This document shows, piece after piece, positions 40,001 through 50,684 of a DNA stretch of 64,000 nucleotides. Each line of letters begins with the position of its first letter. Position 1 is the first letter of the stretch. Under the pieces are notes generated by a model, which worked only from the letters and a program-made list of their open reading frames with translations, was not told the DNA's origin and searched no databases. The translations under genes and the position numbers were made by a program. The stretch spans positions 3,286,001 through 3,350,000 of the forward strand of contig JAUDYN010000007.1 in the NCBI GenBank assembly GCA_030407005.1. The letters run 5' to 3'. Source of the stretch: Desarmillaria ectypa (taxonomy: Eukaryota > Basidiomycota > Agaricomycetes > Agaricales > Physalacriaceae).

Positions 40001-41154
40001 TATCAATAATCACACGCTTGCAACACCCTACGCCCCTGGGCCTGGTCGATCAGGATGTCACCGGTGAGGCTGTGCAAGATTTGCAGAAAGCCACACGGAA
40101 GGTATACCCCGACGTTTCCAGGTGTGGCTACGTGCACCAATCGAAGGCGATTGAGCATGCCCGAAAGCCGTAAACAGGAGGGCTCCAGCGAGACTGCGAG
40201 GCTACCTGTGCAAAGTTTACGTCCCGATGGCGCTTTGCTGTGTCATTGGTGGGGTGTTAACGTGTTGAACAAGGGCTCAGGGTGAGTCAGAGATATCGCG
40301 AAGTGATCCTCGAGGCAAGATATATCTGATACATTGGCACGATGAATAATTGCAGGAGACAAAGGAGGAAACGTCAGAGGTCGTCACCAGTTCCGAAAAC
40401 TTGATCCGGTGTATTGTCCCAAGACTTCCAAGCTACGCCCGACATGCGGAGACGACACAGCAACTGTTTGATTCCACCACTTTTGGTTGACAGAACTATG
40501 AGCACTGAAAAATTTATCCTTGATTCACCTCATGATGCCGGGAAACAGCCCTGGATCTCCAAGAAAGATCCACCCACGATTTTGTCGAAGGAGAGAATCA
40601 ATGGAACAAATGCCCTAGATGGACGAAGCATATTACAGGTCCGACGGAGATGGACCAAAGTGAGTCATAAAGAGAAAAGACAGATGACGAAGCATGATCT
40701 GTTAATAAATGAGGCGACCCCCAAACTCTGAGCTGAAATGGGGGACAGCTGCGAACTAAATGAGGAGAAGGGATTGTGATATGCGGTATGCGTCCTCCAC
40801 TAAGGGAATCGATAGGTGGATCATCGTAGGCGGGAGGTTGAGCATACGGAGGAAGATCCGAAGAAAAAGAAGGTGCTCACGTGATAGTCGGCGACAGGCT
40901 GTTTATAGATTCCCATATATATCCTAGATCCGTTTGTTCGGCAGCATTTATCGACTTGCACAAATAACCGTTACTGAGCACAGCATTGTTACTCAAGGCT
41001 TTCCACAGATTCATAATGCTTGAGGACTGCGGGACTCGGCTCCAAGATCCGCACGAGAACGTTCCGGTACATTCTCCGCTCTATATAAGGGCCCTTACCA
41101 AGAGGGACTCGAAACCTTCTGCTACTTGCCTTCGCTTTTCAAGGTAGCCCCTCC
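37061..41154. other. No gene supported
   Basis: A short start-like stretch (MSSAPGSPFPVIYEEMM, 38,397-38,447 plus) has no convincing continuation. Other open stretches reach about 105 codons without motifs. A TATATAAGG at 41,082-41,090 belongs to the next gene. Confidence 0.4.
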
Positions 41155-43495
41155 ATGCAGAAGCTTACTACCGAAACCAAGCCTTTGAAGCGCGGAAAAG
41201 CATGTCTAACTTGCAGGTGCGTATGCTGTGCCCTTCGGTCTGACTTGGTACTGATCAATATTTCGGATTTCTAGGTTTTTAAAGATTGTGTGTGATTTTT
41301 CTTCAATTGTATGCCTGATATGTTGCTAATTTCATTAACCAGAAATGCGATGGCACAAAGCCGGTCTGTGGCCCCTGCCTCCGACATCCGAAAGACGACC
41401 CTTGCGAGTACGCTGACAGTCCCCGCCGATCCAGGACAAAGGTCCTCGAAGATCAGGTGGCGCGACTCGAGGCAAGGCTGAAAGATTTGGAACAGCCAGA
41501 ACAGTCTCCATCTGTCACTCTCCATGACCCGTACTCCAATGATCCCTACCAGAACGTACAGATCCAAAGCCTTGCTAGCTACGCCCCATCTACCTCCGAG
41601 ACGTTTTCGCATAGTCCTTCGTCTCCATATTCGGGTTCGACTTCTTTGTCAATAACGTCTACGCCGCCTCCAGGTGAGACATCCAATTTTGCTCTGGCGC
41701 TCGCTTAGAAGCTGATCTCATTTAAAGGTTCTACCTCACCAATTTTATCTCGGACGGACGCGCCACCGTTCAACGCTGAAGTACGCCTGTCTTGCTCCTT
41801 TCCTGATTTTGACTCTGACACGCTTGTAGGAACCATCAGCGCCGGTCATCCGGAACCTGTAAGTCTTGACCTCACCTGAAAAAAAAAAAACACTATTGAT
41901 TAACTGCGTACCTAGTCTTGATCTGTTCTTTTCCTACTCCGCCGAGCTGGGGTTCTTCCTCGACGTCACACGATTTTACAATTCGGCCGTTTTGGCTCTG
42001 CCTCTAGGCCACCATTCACGACCCTGTTCATCAGTCCTGTCCGCTGTTTACCTTTGGGGATGCCATTTGTCTTCCCAAAGAGACCAGAAAGCAAACGAAC
42101 AACCAGTCTGGGCTCACCAGCATCAGTATCTTGCCCGCGCTCTGAAGCACACGTCCGCAGGCCTCACAACCACCCACCCAGACAGATTCTTGCACACGAT
42201 TCAAGCAGAAGTCCTCCTGGCGTATTACTTCCTACGAATAGGCAACTTCCTCGAGGCGCGACGTCATACGGGAGATGCAGTGTCCCTCGCAGTTGGGTGT
42301 GGGTTACATAGACTACGCTCTGAAGCAGCTTGGCGACCTCCAGCCATTTCAGTTACTTCGTTGATACGTAATGGGGCACCGGCGAGCACCACTACGACGC
42401 TTCCTCCGCCGCGCGACAGCATCGAGGAGGGTGAACGGATCGACGCGTTTTGGAACATCTTGATCTTGTCCAAGACCCTGGCGGTAGCGTTAGATTGCCC
42501 AACAGACGTGTGTGGGACCCTCGAAGCCCCTGGATTTCAAATAGATACACCGTGGCCTCTAGACCAAAAGAGCTACCAGGCGGTGCGTTTTCATTCATTT
42601 CGTCTATTATCATTTCCGCAGCACTCACTCATAATGCAGGGCATATTACCACATCCCACGACGTGCACAGTGCACACCTTCTTGCAACCAACACCTAATT
42701 CCGACACGCCTGGGTCCCTTCTAACATTGACCGCTCAAGCATCCATTCTGCTACACCAAGTGACATACTTCGCAGGCCAAGCCAATTTGGGTAAGTCATG
42801 AGCAAAAAGTTTTTTCACCTGTTTTTGGTTAATAATCTTGGTTGTATTAGGCCGCAATGTGCAGACCTTTTCGTCTTCCTTCCAATTGCTCGACCGTCTA
42901 ATTATTTCTGTTCGTCACCGGTTACCTGATCTGTCCGATTTGCCACGGCCGTCACCTTTCAACGGAAACGTATCAATCTTCTTCGTCCACGCCTTGCTGT
43001 ACGCTTCGACGATCAAACTTCATGAACTCCTGGTCTCGAATCAACCTGCATCGAGGCAAGAGTGTGGTGTGGCTGCACGCTCGATGATAAGCTGGGCCTC
43101 GTCCATTCTCCAGGACTCGACGTGCACAAATCCGATCATGGGCGTGAGTACCTGTCTATTTTTGCTTGTTTTCCATTCCTCGGACCTTGATATGCTGATT
43201 GCAGTTCTTTTTGTTGTAGACACTCCTGATGATTGCTTGTCAGGCACTCATTGACGAGATTTCCCGCGTACGGAGCCAGGACGGCGAGCAGATAGACTCG
43301 AAGGAACACATGGAAGAAAGCATATCCGGGACACTCCGCCTCGGGCTTTCCGTTCTTAATATGTTTTCCCGCGAAAGTCCTCTGATGAGTGAGTATTAGC
43401 CGCTCGCCTCAGTGAGTACCCTTTACTTATGCTTTGTTACGGCAGGATATCAACTCACGACTCTACAAGACGTTTATGACACAACACGATCGTGA
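41155..43495 (+). CDS. Zn2Cys6 fungal-specific transcription factor
   Basis: Nuclear regulator with an N-terminal binuclear zinc cluster followed by the fungal-specific middle homology domain. Exons: 41155-41216, 41275-41287 (13 bp), 41343-41673, 41728-41780, 41830-41858, 41916-42582, 42640-42790, 42851-43143, 43220-43388 and 43446-43495, giving 605 residues. The cluster CLTCRFLKIKCDG...VCGPCLRHPKDDPC has the C-x2-C-x6-C-x6-C-x2-C-x8-C spacing and is assembled from exons 1-3. A short coiled coil (KVLEDQVARLEARLKDLEQ) comes next, then a Ser/Pro-rich linker, then the regulatory domain (ELGFFLDVTRFYNSA, VLLAYYFLRIGNFLEARRH). All splice sites are GT/AG and keep the frame. Its target genes cannot be read from the sequence. 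The next gene, on the other strand, ends 550 bp downstream. Confidence 0.9.
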
Positions 43496-44048
43496 CGCTT
43501 GAAGAGGGAGACATCTTGACCTCGACGATACCATGGGATTTTTATACCGCACATTCAATTCTATCCTCATAAATGTATTATCCTTCTTTTTTCTCCTTTG
43601 CTTGTCTTTTTCGTATACTATCAGGATTCTTATTGTATACTATATTATGTTCTCCCGCTCTCGTTATACAGGCATTAGACTTTAGACGTATCGCTATTGT
43701 TCTTTCATCCGCTCCAAAAGTACGTACCATAGATATTATTGCAGCCGCTTTTCGCTTCGAAAATTAGTATATCATTATGTACCTCTAATCACCCTGCACT
43801 TAATTGTCTTAATGAGTAGATTTGACACTAGGTGTCCCGTCACTGTAATCGGGGAACGTTGGACCCTAGATATATTAACTAAAGCCATAATGGTCGATAC
43901 TGTGATACATCACGCATATAACAATTAGCTAAACATTAGAAAATTTAAAAATAATGCAAGAATGAGATGAGATTCAGCAGCGCCACGCAATACCAGAGCA
44001 GAAGTCGATATTAAGAGCAACTCTTCTCTGGCATCTCAAAGCACCGGT

Positions 44049-45473
44049 CTAATACCACCGGGCTACCCCACCTCTGCAAACATTCACCTCCAATCCATGG
44101 TTCCTCAGCGCCTCGAGGGTATTCAGATCCTCAGATTCGAGATAATCATAGTCGGCCACCAATGACCATGAAAATTTTCTAAACCGCGCTACTCCATTGA
44201 CATCGGTGTCATGCCGCGATGCAATCATCTCAATCACCGCCGCCCCACTGTCCTCCACACATCTTCCCGACAGATCGAGCGTCCCCAGTTTCGGAAGTAA
44301 ACACCCCCCAGAATGCTCGCGCACAGTAAGCTCCTCAATAGCAGCCTTCGAAATGAACCCCGTCCAATCCTCCGGTAGAAACCCCTCCTCGTCCATCACC
44401 AGCTCTGTCACAGTTGCAAACGAGGCAAGTCTCAAACACTGCAAGAACTGCTCCTGCTGCATTCGTGTATCGTGGAACTCAACCCTTGTCAATGCACATT
44501 TTGAGCGTTCAAGCCAGGATGAAAAGACGGCTTGTGGCCAGGTCTGCGCGTAAGAATAAACGGTTAACTCGTGGAGCTCAGGAACGTGGAGCTGGGAGAA
44601 GATTTTGCAGATGTCGGCCTCGTTGATGTTGAGACTGAGGAAGGTAAGGTGGGGTAGGGTGATTATTTCTGGAGGGGCATGTATGTAGTGCTCGGACGCC
44701 GGTGGATAGGCGGTCTCGAGGACACCTATGGTACAACGGACGAGGTTCTTGCATATGGAGAAGAGGGCCAGGCAGGTATCGACGTAGTTGACGTCGTCGA
44801 GCTTTACCTCGGTGAGGCGCTCCCACTGGATGAGGTGGTGATCCTTCAGGCATTGGAATACGTTTATTCCGCTGATAACAAGGCTAGAGAAGTTGGGGGC
44901 GGAGGTGAAGTGGTTGAGGGCAACGGAAAATTCATCTGTCATGGCGAGGACTTCCGTTGAGGCTACTAGGGATAGGTACATGGAGCGTAGGTCACGGGGG
45001 ACGATGTCGTTGTGTTTTGCTAGGGTACTGAGAGCGAGGGCGCAACAGAGATGGAGGGATACATGCTGCCATCTGTGTACATGACAAAGAAACCTTTGCA
45101 GAAGTTTGCTGGTCATGATATGGTCCGCTGCCCAGTCGCCGTTCTGTCTAAGGGAAAATGTTAGAGGTACGCTTTTAGAGCGTTTGAGCCATAGAAACGC
45201 CTGAGGTAGAGGCGGATAGGACTTCCCCCAGCTGACTCTGACGGATAGGCGTGCCCAGAGTCGTGGGGTGCGAAGGGCCCAGTAGCGCCAAGTTTTACAC
45301 ACGAGTAGGAGGAGCAATGGTGCATCGAACTTTGATGGACGGACGAGATCTGAGGTATGATGATACGTGACTTCGTGAAGGTCCGGCAGACAGTATACAA
45401 AAATATCCTGCCATATTTCCGGGGATATATGCCGTCCCATGACGCTTGGCCGTGCGGAATATGCGAGACGCAT
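44049..45473 (-). CDS. F-box protein
   Basis: Probable substrate receptor of an SCF ubiquitin ligase, of the type abundant in mushrooms. An F-box begins close to the N-terminus (HISPEIWQDIFVYCLPD, then APLLLLLVCKTWRYWALRTPRLW), followed by about 400 residues with leucine-rich repeat character (for example LPHLTFLSLN and LPKLGTLDLSG). The frame is open without introns for 474 codons. An open reading frame extends to 45,530, but its first 53 bases (45,478-45,530) have the form of an intron (GTGAGT...CCAG), so I place the start at ATG 45,473 and the intron in the 5' leader. The substrate is unknown. Confidence 0.85.
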   Translation of the reverse strand: MRLAYSARPSVMGRHISPEIWQDIFVYCLPDLHEVTYHHTSDLVRPSKFDAPLLLLLVCKTWRYWALRTPRLWARLSVRVSWGKSYPPLPQAFLWLKRSKSVPLTFSLRQNGDWAADHIMTSKLLQRFLCHVHRWQHVSLHLCCALALSTLAKHNDIVPRDLRSMYLSLVASTEVLAMTDEFSVALNHFTSAPNFSSLVISGINVFQCLKDHHLIQWERLTEVKLDDVNYVDTCLALFSICKNLVRCTIGVLETAYPPASEHYIHAPPEIITLPHLTFLSLNINEADICKIFSQLHVPELHELTVYSYAQTWPQAVFSSWLERSKCALTRVEFHDTRMQQEQFLQCLRLASFATVTELVMDEEGFLPEDWTGFISKAAIEELTVREHSGGCLLPKLGTLDLSGRCVEDSGAAVIEMIASRHDTDVNGVARFRKFSWSLVADYDYLESEDLNTLEALRNHGLEVNVCRGGVARWY

Positions 45474-45530
45474 GTAACTGGGAGTGAGAATAAGGTTGCT
45501 GTATGCTTGAACTATGAAAAATGTACTCAC

Positions 45531-46394
45531 CTGCGAGTAGAACTATCGAGGAAGAAAGGAGCCCCGGAAAAATATGGAGTAAAATATGAAGGATGGATCC
45601 GCTTCCGAGACGTCGTCGTACCGATTCATGTGTCGCACATAGGGGCGCTCTGAGGCAAAATTTCAGAGAGGTCTCAGGGTTGTGAGACAATAGCTGTGCG
45701 CCCTCCGAATCCGTTTCTAGCAGGGAGTAATGTCATAGCACGCTGAACTTCCAGAAAAATCCTCAGAGCCTAGAAATTTCGGTAGATGGGTCATGCGCGG
45801 CTCGGCGTCACGGATTGACTCATGACACGAACTGACTCAGAGCTATTCTAGTCATCGAGATTAGACTGGGCCTCGTACGACTGGTATAGTACTTGTGAGA
45901 ACCTGGATTCGCGAGTAAGTATTCCGTTGCGAAACGGACAACAAGACGTCCCTTTCTCCCGTGGAACGGGAAGTACCGATATCAGAGCCAAGGCCGTTGA
46001 GGTTGAATTTCGAGGCTTGTCATTCTATTGTTTTTCAAATCCATCAGGACCTATCAGTTCCAGCCAGCATTTAGAAACTGATTGCCTCAAAGGGAAATAC
46101 TGAGGTTATTATGCATGCTCGACTTTAAATTCAGGATACCGATAAAAGCTGATGATAGTAAGTGGGAGAAAAATGTCGAAGATAAAAATAGGCTTCGGAG
46201 CTTACCGAAACAAACAAGCGGGATCCGGATTTTTATTTCTCCCTTCCATGTGGCTAGTTCCCGAGGGTCCACGCTACTGCAAATAGCTCGTCCTGCCACA
46301 TACCTCTGGTGCTTATGGCAAACGTCTGTCGTATCAATATCGACATAACAACTCGACTGAAGCCCGATTTCATGGTCCACCACGGCACAACGGA
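45531..46394. other. No gene supported
   Basis: Probably contains the 5' leader of the F-box gene. A 98-codon open stretch (46,087-46,383 minus) runs into the duplicated block and is similar over about 15 residues to the left copy; it is not called. Confidence 0.4.
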
Positions 46395-47937
46395 GGACCT
46401 AGAGGTATGGATAAGTTTCGGCAGCATTATTGCTGATACGGCTGAGCGTACCAATGGAGCACCAGAACGTCAATGATCGCATGAGTGACGACTACAACTC
46501 CGTGGAATCTCATTGGCGACGTGGAGTCACCACAGCCTTTTTGGTATGGCTCTTTGTCAATGGCCCAGGAGAGCGTATTTATAACCGGTAACAGTTTTGG
46601 TACATCGGAAAACCTTGTACAACAGCTCGGCCAGCGTCTAACTGCGAGAGCTATATCGAGTATAGGCCGAGAATGCGCTCCGACCCTGAGTCATGATTCT
46701 GATGGACTCCCATGCGCACCATCGAGCCATCATTGGAGAGATTTGGCATCATTGAAGGTGTTGCGAGATCGGCGGTATGGAGGATGTGAATTGCGGACTC
46801 GGAGATTGTGAATGATGGTGTGGAGTACGAACAATAGTCATCACCTGGATTGGAGTCCGTATCATCCTGTCTACAGCATTCCCGTTTGATATCCCGGTCG
46901 CCGTCAAAGCGCTACACGACGCGCATATATCGACGTTTTATGCCTTGGAAAGTGGGATGAGCGACAAGGAAGAGCTGCTGTATACCTCGACGCGATGGAC
47001 GTCCTCCAGTTCGACGTGCAACAGCTTCCGGTCACGACAACCTGGGCCGCCATAGGTACGTTTGGGATGGGAGAGCTATGATGATGATGGATGAAGACGC
47101 CCTTTTATACTCGGAAGGCCCGTGCACGAGGGTAGGAGATCTGCGAGAGATGGTCAGAACACGTCATGAATACGTCAAGAAGTCGGTACACTCGTCATCA
47201 GTGTCGGCCCGATGCAGGCGTGTAGCCGCCCTCACCGATGCGGCATCCGAACCACAAACACACAACACCCTTCTCTATTGGTCCGAAATTGTGACAGCCT
47301 TCATCGTCGGCACTAGTCATCCCTTAGGGAATGTCGAACAGGCAAAGGAAGGCAGCAGCTCCGACGTGGCAGTACCATCTTTTCGACCGGCCGAGGACCG
47401 ACACGGGAACAGCGAGGAAAACTATGCTTTGGATAGGATAGTCATTGGCAGACTGAGATAGGCGAATAGCTCCCATAAGCGAGCCTCCTAAGCGCTGCAT
47501 GTAAAGGCGCTGCATATTCAACTCTGGCGCCTTCCTTCTCTCCACCATCATCCTCATACCTGAGGGCTACGTACAATTCTTCGAGGTGAGTTTTGTTACG
47601 CTGCCGTTTCTATCACCTGTTGAAATTGTGCTATCACAGGCCGTAGTCTCCCCCACCATCAAGCCATCGTTCTGCTCCAAATGTCCGAGCAAGGTACTAA
47701 ACTTTCTGTCATCTGTATCTCGGCGCCTATTGCTATACGCTATTGTTCGACTTTTAGCAGCGCCTATTGACGAATGTACCCCGCTGAAGGTACATGCACA
47801 AGCAACTCCTACCAAGCATTTACGTACTATCCTGGCGCTTGTCGTCATTGTGCCGTTTCTTGCCTGCCATCCCGTTGGCGACTGCACCAACACCCACCGT
47901 ACCGATGTCCAAGACCGGATCCGTCGTCGTGAAGGAA
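46395..47937. repeat. Duplicated block, right copy (inverted relative to 29,463-31,075)
   Basis: Runs from DNA matching 31,075 to DNA matching 29,463 in opposite orientation. It includes the divergent promoter region and the first exons of a dead D-type gene. Homology stops inside the coiled-coil exon at about 47,937, only 94 bp before the end of the DUF6534 gene that follows. Confidence 0.75.
47569..47937 (+). pseudogene. Truncated, start-less D-type gene copy
   Basis: Aligned with the intact gene at 29,807, the start codon ATG is ACG here (47,569-47,571), and the first Trp codon of exon 2 is TAG (47,644-47,646). Intron 1 keeps a normal ACAG acceptor. Exon 3 still reads APIDECTPLKVHAQATPT, the membrane segment and DVQDRIRRRE before homology ends. 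The upstream TATA has become TGTAAA. It is therefore dead in three independent ways: promoter, start and length. Confidence 0.8.
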
Positions 47938-48030
47938 GTCAGTATCGTGATATGCTGCAAAAGAGGCCAGTGTGCCGATCTGACATCGACAGCAGCAATA
48001 GGTACACACCATAATTTCATAAGTTGCGTT

Positions 48031-49970
48031 TCATGTCGGGATGCCGTTGGACTCAAGAGGAGAAAATTCAAGTACTGTATTAGAAGGAGAGGCAGAATGT
48101 CCCAAGTTGGCAGTAGAGGCGCTTGGAATCTTGCGAGGATTGAGCCTGCGTTCAACATTAGCCTCGCGAAGGGATGTTCCTAAACGAACCACGGGCTTAC
48201 ATTGCTAGTAAGGAGTTCACATAAACTGTTGCTGAGTGTATGAGTTAGTAACGGATGGAACCTAGACTACTAAATAAAGTAAGCCACTGGTAAAACTATC
48301 TCGAATGCGACAAAAAGAAGAGTGTTTGGCCACACGATATACTGTAGGGCAATAGTATCAGGAGTTATCCTTGTTCATAGAAGGCATTACCGAGGCAAGA
48401 ACAAGCAACGAACATGCGCTATTACCAAAACGAGCGTTAGCCGTGAAATTTGGCAGGAAAGATAGGATTCATGGTCTCCTACCTTGTCACCAAACCAGAC
48501 AATACTACGAGCCTCATCAATGCTACAACGATCTTGATCGTACTATGAACAATAGCTTTCATGTTAGATATGCGGTAAACTCTAGGGAAGTAACTGACCT
48601 GGACCTGCGGGTCGTTCCTTTTCCCTTATGCAAGTGAAAGCACATTATACCGGCGATAACGAGATCCGTAGTTGCAGTCGTAACAAAAGCTATGTAGAGG
48701 GGCACCTATGAAACAGGAGTGCGTAAGAGCCATGCATATCGGAGTCATTGTCAAAACCTACCCTGATACTCGGTAGGGTTAGAAGATTGTGTGGGCCCAT
48801 AGCTGGTAAGGCGAAATGTACTCAGGAGACCTGGAGATGGGGACATATAGGAACAATTCATACTTAACATAGGTCGAGTCTGGTGATGATTATTCAGGCT
48901 CGGCGTTCCGCCTGTTTTCTATAGCTAAGCTTATAGATTCCCCCGGCTTCAATTATGCAGCCTTCAACTCGGTGTTTCCATGATTGAGGTTTGAAGAACG
49001 GGAGCTCACCCAAGGTAGCCGTGACAGAGAGAAACTGGGTGAACGTATGAAGTGTCAAATTGGCACATCTCTGTATCGTGACGAAAGGAAAAGAGAACGT
49101 ACACCACACACCATGGTAGGACTGAATGGTAATGACGGCCAACTGAGATGTCGGTGCCGGTGCCGGTCAGTGGTAAGGACAATTTCGACGTAAGAAATGA
49201 ACGCGCACATTTCCATATTCTATCGGCATATAACCTGAGGTGGTCATGGAGTCATTCAAGTCGTTAGATACCAATGAGAAGACGTACGCTCACGCTTGGA
49301 CACCAACAATGATCGCCATCTAGTCAGTGGCAGTTAGGATTAGGAACTTCAGACCGTAGCTGTCGCCCACACTGATGGGATATTGTGACTAGTGCAAAAT
49401 GTGAAGCATAATTAGAGTGGACGGTGTGGAGACAAAAAATATTATGCTCACCCGAATACTCCTGGGAGCGAGGGCCAGGTAAGTGCTTTATGTCAGACAG
49501 CCTCGAATCATGCTTACCAATTCAACTGAAGCAGAGCCTGATAATTTCCGTGGGAGCTGACAAGGTAGAAGTAGAGCGCAAGAATAGCCAGACCGAGTTG
49601 AACTGTGTCGAGGATCCTGAAAATTTGGAACACTGTCAAGAATGAAGATCCAAGCCTCTGGTATCCTGCGGCGTACCAGAGTAAACAGACCTGAGTATAA
49701 AAATGGATGAGCGAAACTTTAGCGAGTGAGCGATGTAAGTACATACTGAATATCGGAAGAGCTGCGGATCTTTAGAATATCGCCTGTGGTATATGACGAG
49801 CTGGGGAATGCTTATCCCATACAGCCTACGAAGGCTGACTGTCGGAGATGAAATGCAAATACTAGACGATGTATTCACATAGCAGTAAACATTAGACCGA
49901 CAAAAATAGCGCCCATGGTCATATCCAACGAAGGTATATCAGCAATGGGTACTGGGACAAGGGAAGACAT
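48031..49970 (-). CDS. DUF6534-type multi-spanning membrane protein (copy B)
   Basis: Starts MSSLVPVPIADIPSLD at 49,970, behind a TATATATAAC box about 40-50 bp upstream. Exons follow the same plan as copies A and C: L-Y-G-I-S-I-P-Q (exon 2), a 14-bp exon, WILDTVQLGLAILALYFYL, the 10-bp exon (GAGTATTCGG), VQALYADRIWK, YIVWPNTLLFVAFEIVLP, VYVNSLLAMLNPRK and a Ser-rich tail ending at TGA (48,031-48,033). Function unknown, seven-helix family. The exon that should encode LQLLVN (about 49,320-49,360) lacks a clean donor site, so the gene may be damaged there or spliced differently. It converges with the dead D-type copy 94 bp away. Confidence 0.72.
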
Positions 49971-50436
49971 GAGTAGAGCAGGTGGGGATCCTGACATGGC
50001 AGTAGCCAGTTATATATATGTGTGTGTTGCCAGTCGCAGCTCGTAGCTCCTGGAATTCGTGTTTGAAGAAGATCATCTAGTGTAAGATAGCGAAACTCCT
50101 TGATTTCATGGGTTCAAACGCAGAGATGGGTAAACTATGTTTGTCGGGCTCACAGAATAGTACGGTCGCAATCTGAGGAAGCAAGATGGGGTGGGAGCAT
50201 CTGGAGCTGAGGTCCATGGCTATCATCATAGGCGCATGCCCATTTCAATTTCTAGCTGGCAGTTATCATATACTGTTCTCAGGAATTCGTATCAGACACG
50301 CGATAGGACCAAACTTAGTCCAAATGCCGAGGTTCAGAAATGGGATGCCGTCATAGCAGTACACCAGCTAGCTCATGCAACGAACGCATGATTCGACCAT
50401 CACTGATCATCATCTATGTATTGGCACTATTAGATG

Positions 50437-50684
50437 TGTTGGAATTTGAGAGTTGAGCCGAGATGATGGCAATCCGGCATCATGCCGAGCTTGCTGATTA
50501 AGAGAGAAATATTAGGAAACTTGTAGAAGATTCTAGTAAATTAGTATTTAGTATATAAGTAGGTACAGTAGTGTATATCTGCATGCGTTTGCAGAGCTCA
50601 GCCAAGCGCAATACTATTGGCCTGACACCGCGCATGTACTAACTGGGAACGAACTGATCTACTCATCCCCCGTTTTTCACAACA
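50437..50684 (+). mobile_element. Solo LTR of the 248-bp family (copy 3)
   Basis: 248 bp, TGTTGGAATTTG...TTTTTCACAACA. Flanks are AGATG (50,432-50,436) and GGATG (50,685-50,689), a target duplication with one change. Only a handful of differences separate it from the copy at 22,467. Confidence 0.93.

Noticed and set aside
49150..49166. Short tandem gccggt repeat
   Set aside because: Only three copies of six bases; expected by chance and without context.
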